Positions 13,062-26,900 of a DNA stretch of 64,000 nucleotides are shown one piece after another (position 1 is the stretch's first letter; each line of letters starts with the position of its first letter). The stretch is from Sphaeramia orbicularis (taxonomy: Eukaryota > Chordata > Actinopteri > Kurtiformes > Apogonidae). The notes below the pieces were generated by a model, which did not search any database, was not told the DNA's origin, and saw only the letters and a program-made list of their open reading frames with translations. The DNA lies in NCBI RefSeq assembly GCF_902148855.1, contig NC_043957.1:8707158-8771157 (forward strand). The letters are read 5' to 3'. The translations under genes and the position numbers were made by a program.

Positions 13062-13674
13062 AATTGAAAGGGGTCATATTTTGCTAAACCCACTTTTATT
13101 AGTCTTTGGTTCATTTATTTGTGTATTTGGACCCTAATAGTTCCAAAAGTTTGAATTTGAACCCTCCAGGTGCTGCAAAATTATCTTTATATTTATTTTG
13201 GCAAAAATCGAGTGGATTTCCACAACCCGCGCTAATTCCTGCTTAATTTGTTACGTGTACAACTAGTTATGTCACGACATTCGCAGATATAAGGTCAAGG
13301 CTTCCGACGAACATTTCTCCAAGTACGACATGATTGTTTATCAGTGGCAGCGGTTGTAGTCCATACTGAAAATATGTCCAAACTTCAAGCTGATTACCTA
13401 AAATATCCAGTTTTGGTTGAATTGGACAGAGCAGCACAGCCAACAACCTGGAGGGGGTGGGGCCTGAAGTGGCTCATGTGCATTTAAAGGGCCAGCGCTC
13501 CAAACCACCTTTCTGGTGTCATTACTCAGAAATAGGGTTGAAGATGGACCTGTGGAGTGGAATTAATGAAGAATTCAGACCTAAGCAGAGCATTTACAGT
13601 TTATGTAGACCACAAGAAAATGATTAAAAATGCATAATTCCATTTAAAAAAGCAAAATATCACTCCTTTAATAC
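13062..13674 (+). mobile_element. short inverted-repeat element, about 610 bp
   Basis: The left end AAAGGGGTCATATTTTGCT is mirrored by AGCAAAATATCACTCCTTT at the right end, about 19 bases with few mismatches. There is no coding capacity. The terminal text is known to me from hAT-like nonautonomous elements in fish, but no 8-bp target duplication is clear, so the superfamily is uncertain. Confidence 0.65.
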
Positions 13675-14238
13675 TTTGTGTATCACTGAGGCAGCATGTG
13701 TAAGAGTCAAGATGAGACATGATACACAGTGTTCAACAGAAACAAAATAGTCAATGATATTTAGTGTTTGTGTTGTATTTAATATTTCTTTATGTTCTAA
13801 CTTGGACATGTAATGCATTTCAGACACTTTATCAAACATTTATTGAGTCTTTATGATGAAGAAGAAGGTGATGATGGTGATGGAAGACACCATAATGATG
13901 GTGATGAAGGAGGGTGTCAGGAAGGCAGAGGACAGCAACGTTTTCTACATTGTCTTTCTCACATCAGCTGAAAATATTAAAATCAATACAAATGCATTTG
14001 GACCTGATCTGCAGCTCTGAACCGTGGTATTTCCCTCTCTGCGCCTCCTTCCTTCATCCTCCATCCTGCAGATCACTTACTGGACAATCTAATTCAAGAT
14101 GAATAAGTTGGAGAAGAGTAAGAAGCTCTCTGACTGTAATTTTTTTGTGTGGCTGTAGGATCACTGAATAATAACCAGCATTCAGTGAAGAGGTTGTGTT
14201 CATTTATGAACAATAAATACCTCACAAATTGTACAAAT

Positions 14239-14272
14239 AAATATAAATAAATAAATAAATAAATAAATAAAA
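14239..14272. repeat. (AAAT)n microsatellite
   Basis: About eight AAAT units. Between 13675 and 14640 I see no gene or named repeat besides this. Confidence 0.9.
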
Positions 14273-14659
14273 AACATCCAAAAATACCCTTGTAACCCTT
14301 CAGTCAGATGTTAAACCTATTTTTGAGTAAAAGTCATCTCAAAGCATGTACTATATGGACAAAATATCGGAACACATCACACCTACAGCTTGTAGAACTT
14401 TCCCTTCCTATTGATTTGAGATATTATCATGATAAAAAATGTTAATAATTATCAGAACTTATCAAGTTTATAGCTACGTCTGGTTTAAAATAGTTATTTA
14501 TGGTCAAAATATCATGACTGTTTCAGATGTCTATGAATCCATATTTTTTTTTATAACATATAGAACAATTGCAGTGATTCAACATTGAATAAAGTAAAAT
14601 AAAAATAAACTGAAAAAACACAATCAAAAAAAAATATTGCAATGAGATTTATTGTCATA

Positions 14660-15213
14660 CAACATCAATAAAGACCCAAACATCCACCACTGAACAAAAC
14701 CATCTACTGATCTAAACTGTTTAATACCTGCTGATCCATTAATTCTATCAATACATGTAAATAACTGGTGTAAAATTCAGTTTGTCATCTTTTCACAGTC
14801 ATCAGATATGACCCATTTGGACGTTCAGAGCCTCTGTAGTTACCATGGAAACAGTCATCTTCTACAATATTGATTCACCAGTAAAACCAATGGAGTTGGA
14901 TCAATGACAGTGAATGGGGACACTCGGTTTATGTTCAATTAGAGAAAGATTTGGCTGAAAAAGTAATTTTGCTTCAGTTGTCTTTGTTTCTGATACAATA
15001 ACCCTCAACTTTTTTTAACCCTCGAGTTTTTTATGAACATCTACATGGTCAGTAAATTAAATATAGAAAAATACATGATTTTCACTGAAAGAATGCAAAA
15101 TACAGAGGATAATATTATAATAAATGGAAAGAAATCCCTTAGGAAAGGTTAAATAAAGAGAAAAATCCATTTGGGAAGTGTCAAAAAAGTAACACTGGGT
15201 CTTTATGGGTTAA
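14660..15213 (+). mobile_element. TTAA family 1, copy B
   Basis: Nearly full length: AATAAAGACCCAAACATCC at a decayed left end, the shared body, and a clean right end TGGGTCTTTATGGGTTAA. Same orientation as copies A and C. Confidence 0.8.
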
Positions 15214-15409
15214 AATACAACTGATCAGAATTACCACAATTTTTTCTGTGATAAAACATTCTATGTCACCATTATATTATGAACCAGGTTTTATTAGTTC
15301 ATTTAAAGTTAAAGTTGACTGTGTTTATGCACTGTAGACATCATTTTGTGCATTTGTAAAATATTTAAAAATAAAACACTACATGGTTTCTTCTGAATCT
15401 GTGTCTTTT

Positions 15410-15902
15410 TAATGATGCCCGAAGACAAAGAAATGACACTGACTGTAGTGGCTTCACCTTTAACCACTACAACGGTGTGGAAGGGTTCAACCTGTGGTAT
15501 TTCCGATGCGTGAATGAATGAATGTTCGGCTGGGCTTCTTTGTGTTTGGATATGCCAATCCATTTATTTTCCAGTGTAAAAGTCCAAGTGTTCATCACTG
15601 TTCACGATTGTCTTTCTAAATACTCTCGACATATAAACAAAATAGGCTTCTTAACACAAAAGAAGACATTCCAAAAGTCGACCAACTCAATCTCTTGCTT
15701 TCATGTTCCACGGTCTGAAAATTGTTTGGGGCTGTCCTCACACACACCTCGCCCACCTCACACAGCAGGTATATGTAAGTTTGCCACGCCCAAGATGAAT
15801 TGCACCTGTGGCAATCACAGCCACACCCACTAAACAATTAGTAAACTAAGGTCAAAACAAAAAGAGGAATAAACAAACAAAACTGTATTTTGGCTCCAAC
15901 AC
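15410..15902 (-). mobile_element. possible solo LTR (fossil)
   Basis: Read on the minus strand the segment starts TGTTGGAGCC and contains an AATAAA signal about two-thirds of the way in. The far end is not defined. These are LTR-like traits only; no internal retroelement region adjoins it. Confidence 0.25.
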
Positions 15903-16427
15903 TGACCATTAAAATTAATATATTTATAAGGAAAATACGTGAAGCTCATGTTAATATTGTAAAACAAAGCCTAGACAGTGTCTCTAGATGAATAATTTAC
16001 AGTTTCCTACTGTTTGGGTCAAATTAGACCCATGGAAAAACAGCAAAAGCATCCTAAATATTAGTTGTTTTATTTTAGTATGAAATTTAATGACTTCCTC
16101 TTCCTCTCCACCTGTCAGTCCAGTGGCCGTCCATTACTGCTTTGTCATAAGCAGCTGTGGTTCAATGGAGGTGTTCAGAGTCTAAATCATCAGTCTGACA
16201 GCAGCCATCATTGGATTATGGTGAAACGTTATCTCTGAGATATGGTTTGGAGTGTGTATTCGGATGTGGAGGCTGATACAGAGGCTGATAGGAGCCTTTT
16301 ATTCTGGCCTGTTCTCTGTTGAATACATCTGACATAAGCGACATAATGCACCTTGAACCATTAAATATTACTGAGGTGTTTAGCTGCACTGGTTTTTAGG
16401 GGAGAATCTTATGTTACGTTTCAGATT

Positions 16428-16560
16428 CAGATTCAGGATTCTGTCGGGTTTCTGTAAATTGGCTTACAGTCTGGTTTTGACCAACTCTATATGTAAAGTG
16501 TCATGAGATAACTTTTGTTAAGATTTGGTGCTATATAAATAAAATTTGATTTGATTTTCA
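16428..16560 (+). repeat. LINE 3'-tail repeat (L2-like), sense
   Basis: CAGTCTGGTTTTGACC, then TAAAGTGTCATGAGATAAC and GGTGCTATATAAATAAA, ending in TTTGATTTGATTTT. The same unit occurs reversed at 23435-23560. This is a very common fish LINE/SINE tail with a short repeat terminus. Confidence 0.7.
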
Positions 16561-16917
16561 ATATTTCAGTCACATTTATTCAGTATGAATAAAATCTAAT
16601 AACACTACAGAAGGAGAATATTCAAAAGGTAAAAATACTGCGTTTGGGCCTGTTGGAACTGTATTAACATTCATAAAAAACTTAAAGTGGTAAATGTTTG
16701 GTGGCTTTGGTTCATGTCAAATCCAAGATGTGAGTGTATCGAGACTAGATTTTATCTTAATTTTTCAGGCTTTTTGTTTTGCTTCAGACTAAACCTACAT
16801 ATTTGTTCCTACCGTTGAAGGTAGTGTATTTTATATACAGAATACAATTGATAAGGACTTTGTAGACGTCAATCAAATGAAGACCAAATGTGGTCAACAA
16901 ACTTACACACTACAGTT

Positions 16918-17439
16918 TTAACCCATAAAGACCCAACCAGCCATTGGCAACCAAAATCACTAATCCTATCAATACATGTAAATAATTGGTGTAAAATACA
17001 GTTTGTCATCTTTTCATGGTCATCAGATATGAGACATTTGGACGTTCAGAGGCTCCGTAGTTACCATGGAAACACCATCATCTTCTACAACATTGCCTCA
17101 AAGTAAAACCTATGGAGTTGGATCAATGACAGTGGATGGACACACTGGGTTTATGTTCAGTTAATGACAGATTTTACTGAAAAGTGACTTTTTCTTCAGT
17201 TTTCTCTGTTTTTTGGTATAATAACTCTCAACTTTAATCCAAGCTTTTATGAACATCTACATGATCAGTGAATTAAAAATAGAAAAAAACTTGATCTTCA
17301 CTGAAAAAACAAAACAAAACACAAATTAGAGAGGATAATATTATAATGAATGGGGATAAATCACTTAAGAAAAGTTATATCTAGAGAAAACTTCATTTGG
17401 GAACTGCCACAAATGTAACAGTGGGTCTTTATGGGTTAA
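16918..17439 (+). mobile_element. TTAA family 1, copy C (best-preserved termini)
   Basis: 522 bases with TTAACCCATAAAGACCCA at the left and GTGGGTCTTTATGGGTTAA at the right. It is the best reference copy for the family in this window and lies about 500 bases upstream of the p2rx3 start codon. Confidence 0.85.
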
Positions 17440-17960
17440 ATAGAGACTTCTGAATGCAGATAGAAGCTTCTATTGGCAACTGTCATGTAATGGATAAATG
17501 TGTGGATGCATTTGCTGGTTTTACCTCCCGACTGAAGTCCAGACAGTTGCCTGCCCCAGTGTCCACGGCATTTTAAAGGAGGGAGGAGGGCCTTGAAGAT
17601 TCATTTACACCATACAAATGGAAACAGATGCAGAGGAAAGATGAGACAGACAGAGTAGAGACTGAAGAGACAGAAAGACAGAGAGGAAGCTGTTGATTTA
17701 TTCAGTTGTTGTGTTATCAACGTGATCGTATTGAAGACAACACCAGCTGAAGACAGCAATTATTTCTGTCAATTCTCAGAAATTGGACGGAGGAACCTGA
17801 AACATTGATTTCCATTTTCCAAAACAAAATGAAATTTTCAGCCATATTAGGCTCATGGACATTTTCGAAGATTTAATTGTGCCGTCGGATAGACCTTTCA
17901 CATTTACATCCTGAGGAGCTTTATTGACATTTTTCCTTTATTCACACACTAACTGCTGGG
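17440..17960 (+). promoter_or_regulatory. p2rx3: p2rx3 upstream region / 5' UTR
   Basis: About 400 bases before the ATG carry no named repeat, in contrast to the flanking DNA. A purine-rich stretch (AGACAGACAGAG, then AGAGACAGAAAGACAG) lies near 17640-17690. No clear TATA box was identified, and the transcription start cannot be placed by eye. Confidence 0.4.
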
Positions 17961-20900
17961 ATGTGGTCTTGTATCACAGACTTCTTCACCTATGAAACCA
18001 CTAAGTCAGTGGTGGTGAAGAGCTGGACCATCGGCATCATCAACCGAGTCGTCCAACTTCTTATCATCATCTACTTCATCTGGTGAGTAATGATTCTGCT
18101 CATTCAGGATTTAAATTATTCAGGATGTAACTGATAAAGACCACATTCTCATATAGTCTAGATTATTTACTTTTACTTTGTCCTTTAATTTATACAGGTT
18201 AGTCTTGCTATAAATATCTCCATTATCTTTTATGTTTACAATTTAAAGTATTGCATCTCAATCAGTCTCTTTTTTGTTTTTGCGTTATTTTAGCATCGCA
18301 CACAATGTTCCAACCTCTATTAACCCACAAAGATCCAGTGTTACTTTTGTTCCCAAATTAATTTTTCTCTATTTTTAACATTCCTTCCCTTTATTGTAAT
18401 ATTAGCTTCTGTATTCTGTATTTTTTTCTGTAAAAATAAGGCATTTTCCCATATTTAATTTACTGATCACGTAGATGTTCATAAAAGCTCAGATTAAAAT
18501 TGAGGGTTATTATATCAGAAACAGAAAAAAAAAAAAAAAAGTGACTTTTTCAGCAAATCTATCATTAACTGAACGTAAACCACGCGTCTCCATCCACTGT
18601 CACTGATGCAGCTCCATGGGTTTTACTGGTGTTTTTTTTGTTGTTGTGGGACTTTCCCTCCTGCACCATGAGGGCAGTGCTCTGATTATGTTGTACTGGT
18701 TGCATGACATGTTTGTGTAATGGCAATAAAGATGCATCCTATCCTATCCTATCCTATCCTGCCTTGTTTTGTCTTGTCTTTTCATTATCTACCTTGTAAT
18801 TTATTACTTCCATTCCCTGGTTTCCTTCAGTCTACACCCCAGACTTGTCACCCATTGCTTCACAGCAGCTACATTCAATCCACTCTCTCACTGGGAGAGA
18901 GAGGCCTGGTTCCATTGGACACTGCCTCTATGAGCTACCGACTAAAACAAACATTTAAAGTCATAATTCCCCACAAAGACTTGTTGTTTGCAGGTACTTT
19001 TTTCTAGTGACTGCTCATCCTATTTGCAGGCAGGTCCAACAGAATGCTGAGCAGACATCAGCATCAATGAGATGAAGATGGAATTAGGATTTAATAAAAC
19101 ACAGATTTCTGGAAGCTCAGTGTGTTATGATGAGGGTTCAGGAGGTAGAGCGGGTCGTCCAAAAACAGAAGGGTTGGCAGTTCAAATCCCGCTCCGTCCT
19201 TGACCCACCTTGCCTCCAGCGCTGCTACTCACACTGGTGTATGAATGTGTATGAGTGTTTGGTGGTGGTTGGAAGTGTACCCCAGGGCAGCTGTGACCAC
19301 ATGTAGTTTACCACCACCAGAGTGAGAATGTGTGAGTGAATGAATAATGGATCCATTGTACGTGCTTTCAGTATACGTTAATAAAAAAGCACTATATAAA
19401 TCTAATCCATTATGATGTGTTTCAGGTGGGTGTTCATCAATGAGAAAGCTTACCAGATTACAGACACAGCCATAGAGTCTTCAGTGCTGACCAAAGTCAA
19501 TGGTTTTGGAGTCTACAACAATACTCTGATGGATGTTGCAGACTACGTCACTCCAACACAGGTATGAAGGCAGATACGTGGACTCATGTGCAGTGTGGGG
19601 AGAATAGCGTTACAAAAGTAACAGATTACTCCATGCTGTAATGCAGAAGTGTAAAGCATTACTACTCGATTTTCAATAATATTTTACTTGGTACATGTTC
19701 AGTGGTACTTGCATTACAACACACATCTCACCCATAATTTAATTGCTTAAATGAAACAAAACAAAACAAAAACAAAAAAAACAAAACAGCAAGACTGTGA
19801 GACTTTAAGGAATCAAAAATGTCAGGAAAGTTCTATTTCCTTTTGGTGTTCAGCCAATGGGTGAAGATGGCAGAAGACAGTACATTGGCTATATGGGCGT
19901 ATGTTCATTACTAACCCTAACCCTGCTTTACAGAAGCTAGTTAGCATGATCCCTATGATCAGCAATGACAAGGTAAGCTAACATTTTTATGACTAGTTAT
20001 CATTTTTTAACGATTGTGGATTTGGATTGGGAATCAAACATGGTAGACTGTAGCGTTACTTACCAAGCTATCTGTTCACATTATGCGTCCCAAGGCCCTC
20101 CTATCTCGTGTATTGGGGGGGTGGGGGGTGTTATTATATGACTTTGGGGGGGAGGGTTAGGTATTACAGTTCTGAGAGAGCAATATTGTAACGTAAGGAA
20201 TTACTTCTAAACAAGATCTTGGAAGTACCTTGCACAACACTGCTCATGAGTGTCTGATAATTGTTTCTAAACAGCGAATGACTGTTTGTTTTGTTTTCTA
20301 CAGGGGGCGTCAGTTTTCTGCATCATCACCAAACTAATCAAAACAGAAAACCAAGTCCAAGGATACTGTCCAGAGGTCAGATCCATTACAGTACTTCTAC
20401 AGCTTTAATCACCATTGAGGAAAACTCATGTCAACCTTGAATTTAGAAAAAAACTTTTTCTTTGTGACTGTGGAGAAGTCTCTAAGCTTCATTTCCCAAA
20501 CATAGGGTCAGGGCCAAAACTGTGGGCTTTTCTCAATGCACATTCTTATCTATTCTTCTGTTCTCGGAATCTTGTGAAATGACATCAGTCGCTGCCCAAG
20601 TACTGTTCCATTTAAAAGTTTGTACAAACCAAGATCGGATACAATGTTGTTCTTGTCTCCTTGCTAAAGCCAAGGATGCGCTGACTCGTGTGGACTTGGC
20701 TGGCAAATATTCTGAGATACATTTCGTGCTGCTCTCGAAGGCAACAGCGGCTTCTGTGACAAGTTTTTTCAGAAATGTTTTATTGAGTAGATGACCGTCG
20801 CAAAATGATGTGATACAATGTTGGAACATGTGTGAGATGAACTGTGAGAAAATGCATCTGTATTATCATAGTATGGGATTCAACAAAATTTGTTTAACCA

Positions 20901-23900
20901 CTTTTGAAGAATATACAAAAATATATACTAATACATAATATATACAAAAATATACAAAAAAATGACATGTAAATAGTACAAATGTATTGAAATCAAATCG
21001 AGTGACACGTGTCTGTAGTCTTTCCAGTATTCTTCATGGTAGTTCCGTCAGTATGTGTTTGACCACTGTGTCACTAGCTGGGTTTCCATTACAGTTTTCT
21101 GAAAATAAAAGCGATATTTCTACAATTTCGACAAAGTACAATTACTTGTAGGTGTTTCCATTGAAGAGTGTGGAAAGGGTCTGTTAAAACTTTTCTGAAA
21201 AAAGTCATGTTTATAATGTTATTATTGAAAATAGTGGTGAGGAAATACACATCTGTTTCTATAAATACCTGGTGTATACATGACTTAATTATGTGTTGTG
21301 TCTCATTTAGGCTGAGAGGAAGTTCAACTGTACTACAGACAGTGATTGCAAAAGTCACACCAACGGAGGTTATGGTGAGACCTCATTGACATGTTTTCTT
21401 CTTGAAGGCCTATATGATGTTTGTTATTTATTTCAATGGAGTGAATTCCTGATACTTCCTACTCAGGTGTTCTAACAGGGAGATGCGTTCACATTAATAA
21501 AAGCAAAGGGATGTGTGAGATAAAGGGCTGGTGTCCTGCTGAGGTCGACACCATCAAAACGTAAGACATTTAAGAATTTTCATCAAAGTTTCTGCTTCTA
21601 TATGGTGTTACAGTGAGTCTGTCTTTTTCCTCTTACTCTTGCCTTTTAGAACACCAATGAAGGAAGTGGAGAATTTCACCGTTTTCATCAAGAACAGCAT
21701 CCGTTTCCCAACTTTCAACTACACCAAGTACATTCGCTCTCATTTTAACTGTGAATGTAATCTTATTGACACAGATGATGCAAATGCTGACTTGCTGTTG
21801 TGCTTTTTTTTTTTTCAGAGGAAACGTCCTTCCCACTCTCACTGATGAGTATGTCAAAAAATGTATTTTTGACACAGTCAACAACACGTACTGCCCAATT
21901 TTTCGAGTGGGAGACATGGTCCGCTATGCCCAGCAGAACTTCACTGAACTGGCAAACAAGGTGCGTCCACGTTGGTGGATTATTGGACTAGGTATCAGGT
22001 CTATAGGGAGTAATATCTGAGTTTTATGGACTTAATATTACTCCCCAGAGACCTGATTCTCAGATCAATAATTCAGAAAACTCTTCACACAAACAATATA
22101 TGAGTATTTACTGTGTAAACCAAAAACTGTCATTGCCATTTTGTCATTATTTTTCAAGGACTTTATAGGTTAGAATTGTAAAGATGTTTTTGTTTAACCC
22201 ATAAAGACCCAAACATCCACCTCCAAACAAAATTATCTCCTGATCTAAACTGTTTAATTCCTGTTGATCCACTAATCCTATCAATACATGTAAATAATTG
22301 GTGTAAAATACAGTTTGCCTTTTCATGGTTAGCAGATATGACCCATTTGGACATTCAGAGGCTCCGTAGTTACTGTGGGTCATAAACAGGGAAGACATGG
22401 TTAGATAAAAATATTAGATGATCACAATACCACAATACCAAATTACTATTACCATTGCCAGAAAAGGTAGCCCGACTGATCAATTGGTGCCTGTCTCCCC
22501 GACACGGTGAAAAAAGTGTGAAGAATACACCAAATTGACTACCGACTTGAACTTACGTTCTGGGCTTGCACGAAACGAAAACCTGGAAATGATGGAACAT
22601 CCCTGTAGACCAAAACTCAAGTACTGAATACACTGAGAAAACCGGATGGCTGGCCAGACTAATCAAATGCATCTTGTTGTCAAAGCTAGAGGTTGTCCAC
22701 CATTACAGTGTGGGACCTATTTTTTGTCGCAACTTTGTAATTTCATCACCAACTCTTTAGAGAAAACAGAAAACTAAAGAACAATAAATTAAGCTGTACT
22801 TTAAAACACGTTACGCATTATGCTATTCATGTTTGCTAATCCATGAACTGTTTTTCATTCTTCATGTGTCAGGGAGGAGTGATAGGCATAAAGATCGACT
22901 GGATGTGTGATCTGGACAAGTCAGATGACCAGTGTAACCCGTCATACTCCTTCACTCGTCTAGATGCCATGTCACAACACAATGCCGTGTCACCTGGCTA
23001 CAACTTCAGGTATACAGTTTCAAGATGTATGACATTAGGTAATTTTCTTTAAAATGCTCACAATGTTCTGTTAACCTCATGATCATGTCACTCAAGAGCA
23101 AAATGTTATAGCTGAATAAAGTAAGACATGCTGACATAAATATCTACATGAATAAATGTTCAGAAAGAATACATTTACTCATTAACCTTTTTTCATGGAA
23201 CTGAGATAACATTGAGGTTAGTGTTATGTCTCTACATTTGGAAGGAATTTCTGCTTAACATAATGCTGAAACAAAATCCAAACTACATTAGCTTAAACAT
23301 GGCTAAAATACAACTGCTTTTCTAAAATTGATTTTATTAATCACTGCTTAAAGACCTTGGAGTTCCTTAACCTAACATGTTATATTAACAGTTAATTTGA
23401 TTTACTTTATACTTCTGTGTCCAGTGGATTTACTTCAAATCAAATCAAATGTATTTATATAGCGTCACATCATAACAAAAGTTATCTCATGACATTTTAC
23501 ATTTACAGCTGGTCTAAACCAGACTTTTAAGCCAATTAAGAGTCATGTTTCCCAGTGAGCTAAATTCATATGATGAGGGTTAATTTAATCAAAAATGTAT
23601 AAATTCAAATCTATTTAAGGTTTGCCAAATACTTTAAGATGAAGAATGGGACGGACTACCGCACTCTGGTTAAAGCCTACGCCATTAGGTTTGATGTGCT
23701 GGTCAATGGAAACGTGAGTATAACCTTTAATTTGTGCATCAGTCAGTCATTTGTGAGGAATAAGTGTCTGCTTGAAATTTTCTGCACCATTTGTTGTGGT
23801 TTAAAATAACAGGCAGCTGGTAACTGAGAGGAGCTTGGTAACTGAAGGCTCTTCCTCCCAGCAGTGATGCCAGATGGGAAATGACAAATTATCGTATTTT

Positions 23901-26900
23901 GAGGAAAATAATCATACATATCCAATTTGACGTAGTTTAGGACCATCTGCCTCTGTAAAACATTACCACAGACCGTGTATAGTATTGCTTATAAGGCAGT
24001 TGGACCTTTAAATAAACTAACAGCACTGTTGGAAAAAAGCGGCCACTAGGATGAGCTGCTTCACTGAACAGCCCTGAATATCAGTCATATTTAACCATCT
24101 TCTTAATCATCATGTAGCAAGGTTCTGTATCATAAATATTTTGAAACTTTATCTATTTATACATTAGGAATAAACCTCATCAATCCACGTAAACTAATAA
24201 AATACTTAATAATTGAAGAACTTGCTGAAGAAAGCTTTTTAACAGTTTTATTGTGTTCAAAACACACTTTGTAAATCAAACATAACACCTGTGCACTTGA
24301 AAACCCTTGGCTTGACTTATCAGTGCATGCCAAAGTTTTAGCTCTAACAGTAGCTAGAGCAGGGGTGTCAAACTCATTTTAGTTCAGGGGCCACATACAG
24401 CCTAATATGGTATAACGTGGGCCGGACCAGCAAAATAATAGGATAAGAACTTATAAATAATGTTGACTCCAAAGTTTTTTCTATGCTTTTGAGTGAAAAA
24501 AGTAAAATTCCATTATGAAAATGTTTACATCTACGAACTGCATTTGAACATAACACAATCAAATATGAACAACCTGAAAATTCTTAGGAAAAATAAGTGC
24601 AATTTTAACAAAATTGCACCATAGTTATAATTTATACATGTGAATCACAACTTATAGATCACCGTGGATCTACAGGGTATACCATAAGTCTCCATACATA
24701 GGAAAAATAAACGTTTCTTGACATAAACCCTTTTTATTTATGTAATATGCTCTATATGACTGCCATTTTGTCGGGAACACATTTCAATGCATGTCCTCCA
24801 CTGCTGAAGAACTATAAAGAAGAAATATAAAGAAATACATGTTAGAACCATATATGTATGGAATGTATTATGTCTCCTATGTATGGAGACTTAAGGGACA
24901 CCCTGTACAAATACACAAAACATTTAGGAACAGGCAGAATATTATTACAATTCCACAGACTTCTCTTAAGATATTTCAGGTTGTTCATATTTGTTCAGGT
25001 TATTCACATTTTTTGTAAAAGGCTAGTCTGTAAATGTAAGCATTTTGTGTAACTTTTTTTTTTTTTTTTTCTTTTTACACTAAAACAAAGAGGAAAAAAT
25101 AGCTTTTTTCATTATTTATAGGTTATAATGATGGTCTGACCCACTTAAGATTTTTTTTATTTTATTTTTATTTAACCTTTATTTAACCAGGAAAAGGATC
25201 CCATTGAGATTAAGAACCTCTTTTTCAAGGGAGTCCTGAGTCCAAGTCCAAGATTGAATTGACTTAAAATTATTTTAACATCCTTGTTTGTTAATATCTT
25301 AGTGTAATTTTTGCATTTCACAAATTCATCCCAAGGGCCAGACTGGACCCTTTGGCGGGCCGGACTTGGCCCCCGGGCTGCATGTTTGACACCTATGCGT
25401 TAGAGCTAGCATGCTAATGTCTGCAGGCTAACGCGCAAATCGCTAGCTTAAATGCTAATCGGAAATACATATATTATTTTACGACACAAATTTCCAAATA
25501 CAAACCCTACTAACTTCACTAAGTCTAAACATATCACACAGAACATTAATACACACGTACAGGCTGTGCTTGGCCCTGGACACAGAGCTGCAGTCATATT
25601 TGTGCTGACACTTGGACAAGACGCTAAACAGGAAGTGTCTGGTGCAACATCCGGTTTGCTTTTCACAACAAAACTTAAAAATTTTACAAAATAAAAAAGC
25701 ACTGAAAATACATAGGAATACAAAAATAAATCCTGGATGGCTCTCAAGGAGTCAGAACAACTAGAATGATGCACTCAGAAGTAGGTTTGATGAGTATAGG
25801 TACAGCTATTTCTAAAAACTGTGGTACATAGTTTGTGAATAAGAACAGATTAATTGCATCCAATATAGAAATACTTAATAATGGGAAAATATCTTTGAGT
25901 AGTCTGGTTGGATAGGGTTCAACAGACGTGGATGGTTGAGATAAGGTTATTCCTGTGGTTAGCTCAGACAGATTTATTTATGAATACTAGTATGTTTTCA
26001 TCTTTTAAGGCGGGGAAGTTCAACATGATCCCCACTCTCATCAACATGGTGGCGGCCTTTACTTCTGTGGGAGTGGTGAGTTCTATTGTGTCTAATGTTG
26101 TTTCCACATTTTCATAACGTATGTTCATCTTTGTGGCTGAAATGTCAGTTTTTTTTAATTTTGTTATCGACATACTGAGTGGTGTTATTCATGGAAATGG
26201 TGGAAATAGACTCTGTGCTATAAATGCACTGTTGATTGGTTCATAGGGCACAGTGCTGTGTGATATTATTCTGCTGAACTTCCTGAAGGGAGCTGAGCAG
26301 TACAAGGCCAAGAAGTTTGAGGAGGTAAAACAGTTCATTAATCACATGGTTCAGAGAGTGTTTTATGGTCTGATGCATAAATTGACTTCTTGTTCATGCA
26401 AACTAGAGCTGCATAAATGACATATTTTAAGCTTAAAAGTTGTTGTGTAATTTACAAATACGAGAATAAGTGATGCACCAGATGACATAAAGAGGACTGA
26501 GAGAATAAGTGAGTTTGTACTGTTTGAATTGTCTCGACCAAGTCTTAAAGCTTAAAACCTCTGAGATGTAAACACACATAATTTTGTTGAATACTTCATT
26601 AAACCGTGCAGATAGTTGTTACTCTGGTGTTTCAGAGATACTGAAGAGTGACACTTAAATACTGTACATCTCACATAAGACATGGTTTTCATATCTTATT
26701 AATTATTCATACTAAAATCACATATTTACTATTATTTTTCCATATCTCATGTGATAAAAAGTTAAATTGTCTTATATAAAACATGACATCTGTCAAGTTT
26801 GTCATCCAGAGACAAACTTAAACCACAAGACCAACGAACTAGAATGTACACATCTAAAAAAAAAACGTATATAACCCATAGATAAAACAGACATATCGTT

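Larger units (their letters stand above)
24360..25397 (+). mobile_element. hAT-like nonautonomous element with nested insertions
   Basis: Left end CAGGGGTGTCAAACTCAT is mirrored by CATGTTTGACACCTATG at the right. Flanks AGCTAGAG and CGTTAGAG agree at 6 of 8 positions, fitting the 8-bp duplication of hAT elements. GGGCCGGACCAGC and GGCGGGCCGGACTTGGCC are familiar subterminal text. It is interrupted by a Tc1/mariner-like element and a LINE tail. In p2rx3 intron 9. Confidence 0.8.

Noticed and set aside
13914-14102. 62-codon frame in the intergenic region
   Set aside because: No recognisable domain, no splice context and no conservation clue.
20522-20829. Overlapping 90- and 98-codon frames on both strands in p2rx3 intron 3
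   Set aside because: Both strands are open over the same low-stop stretch; neither resembles a known protein.
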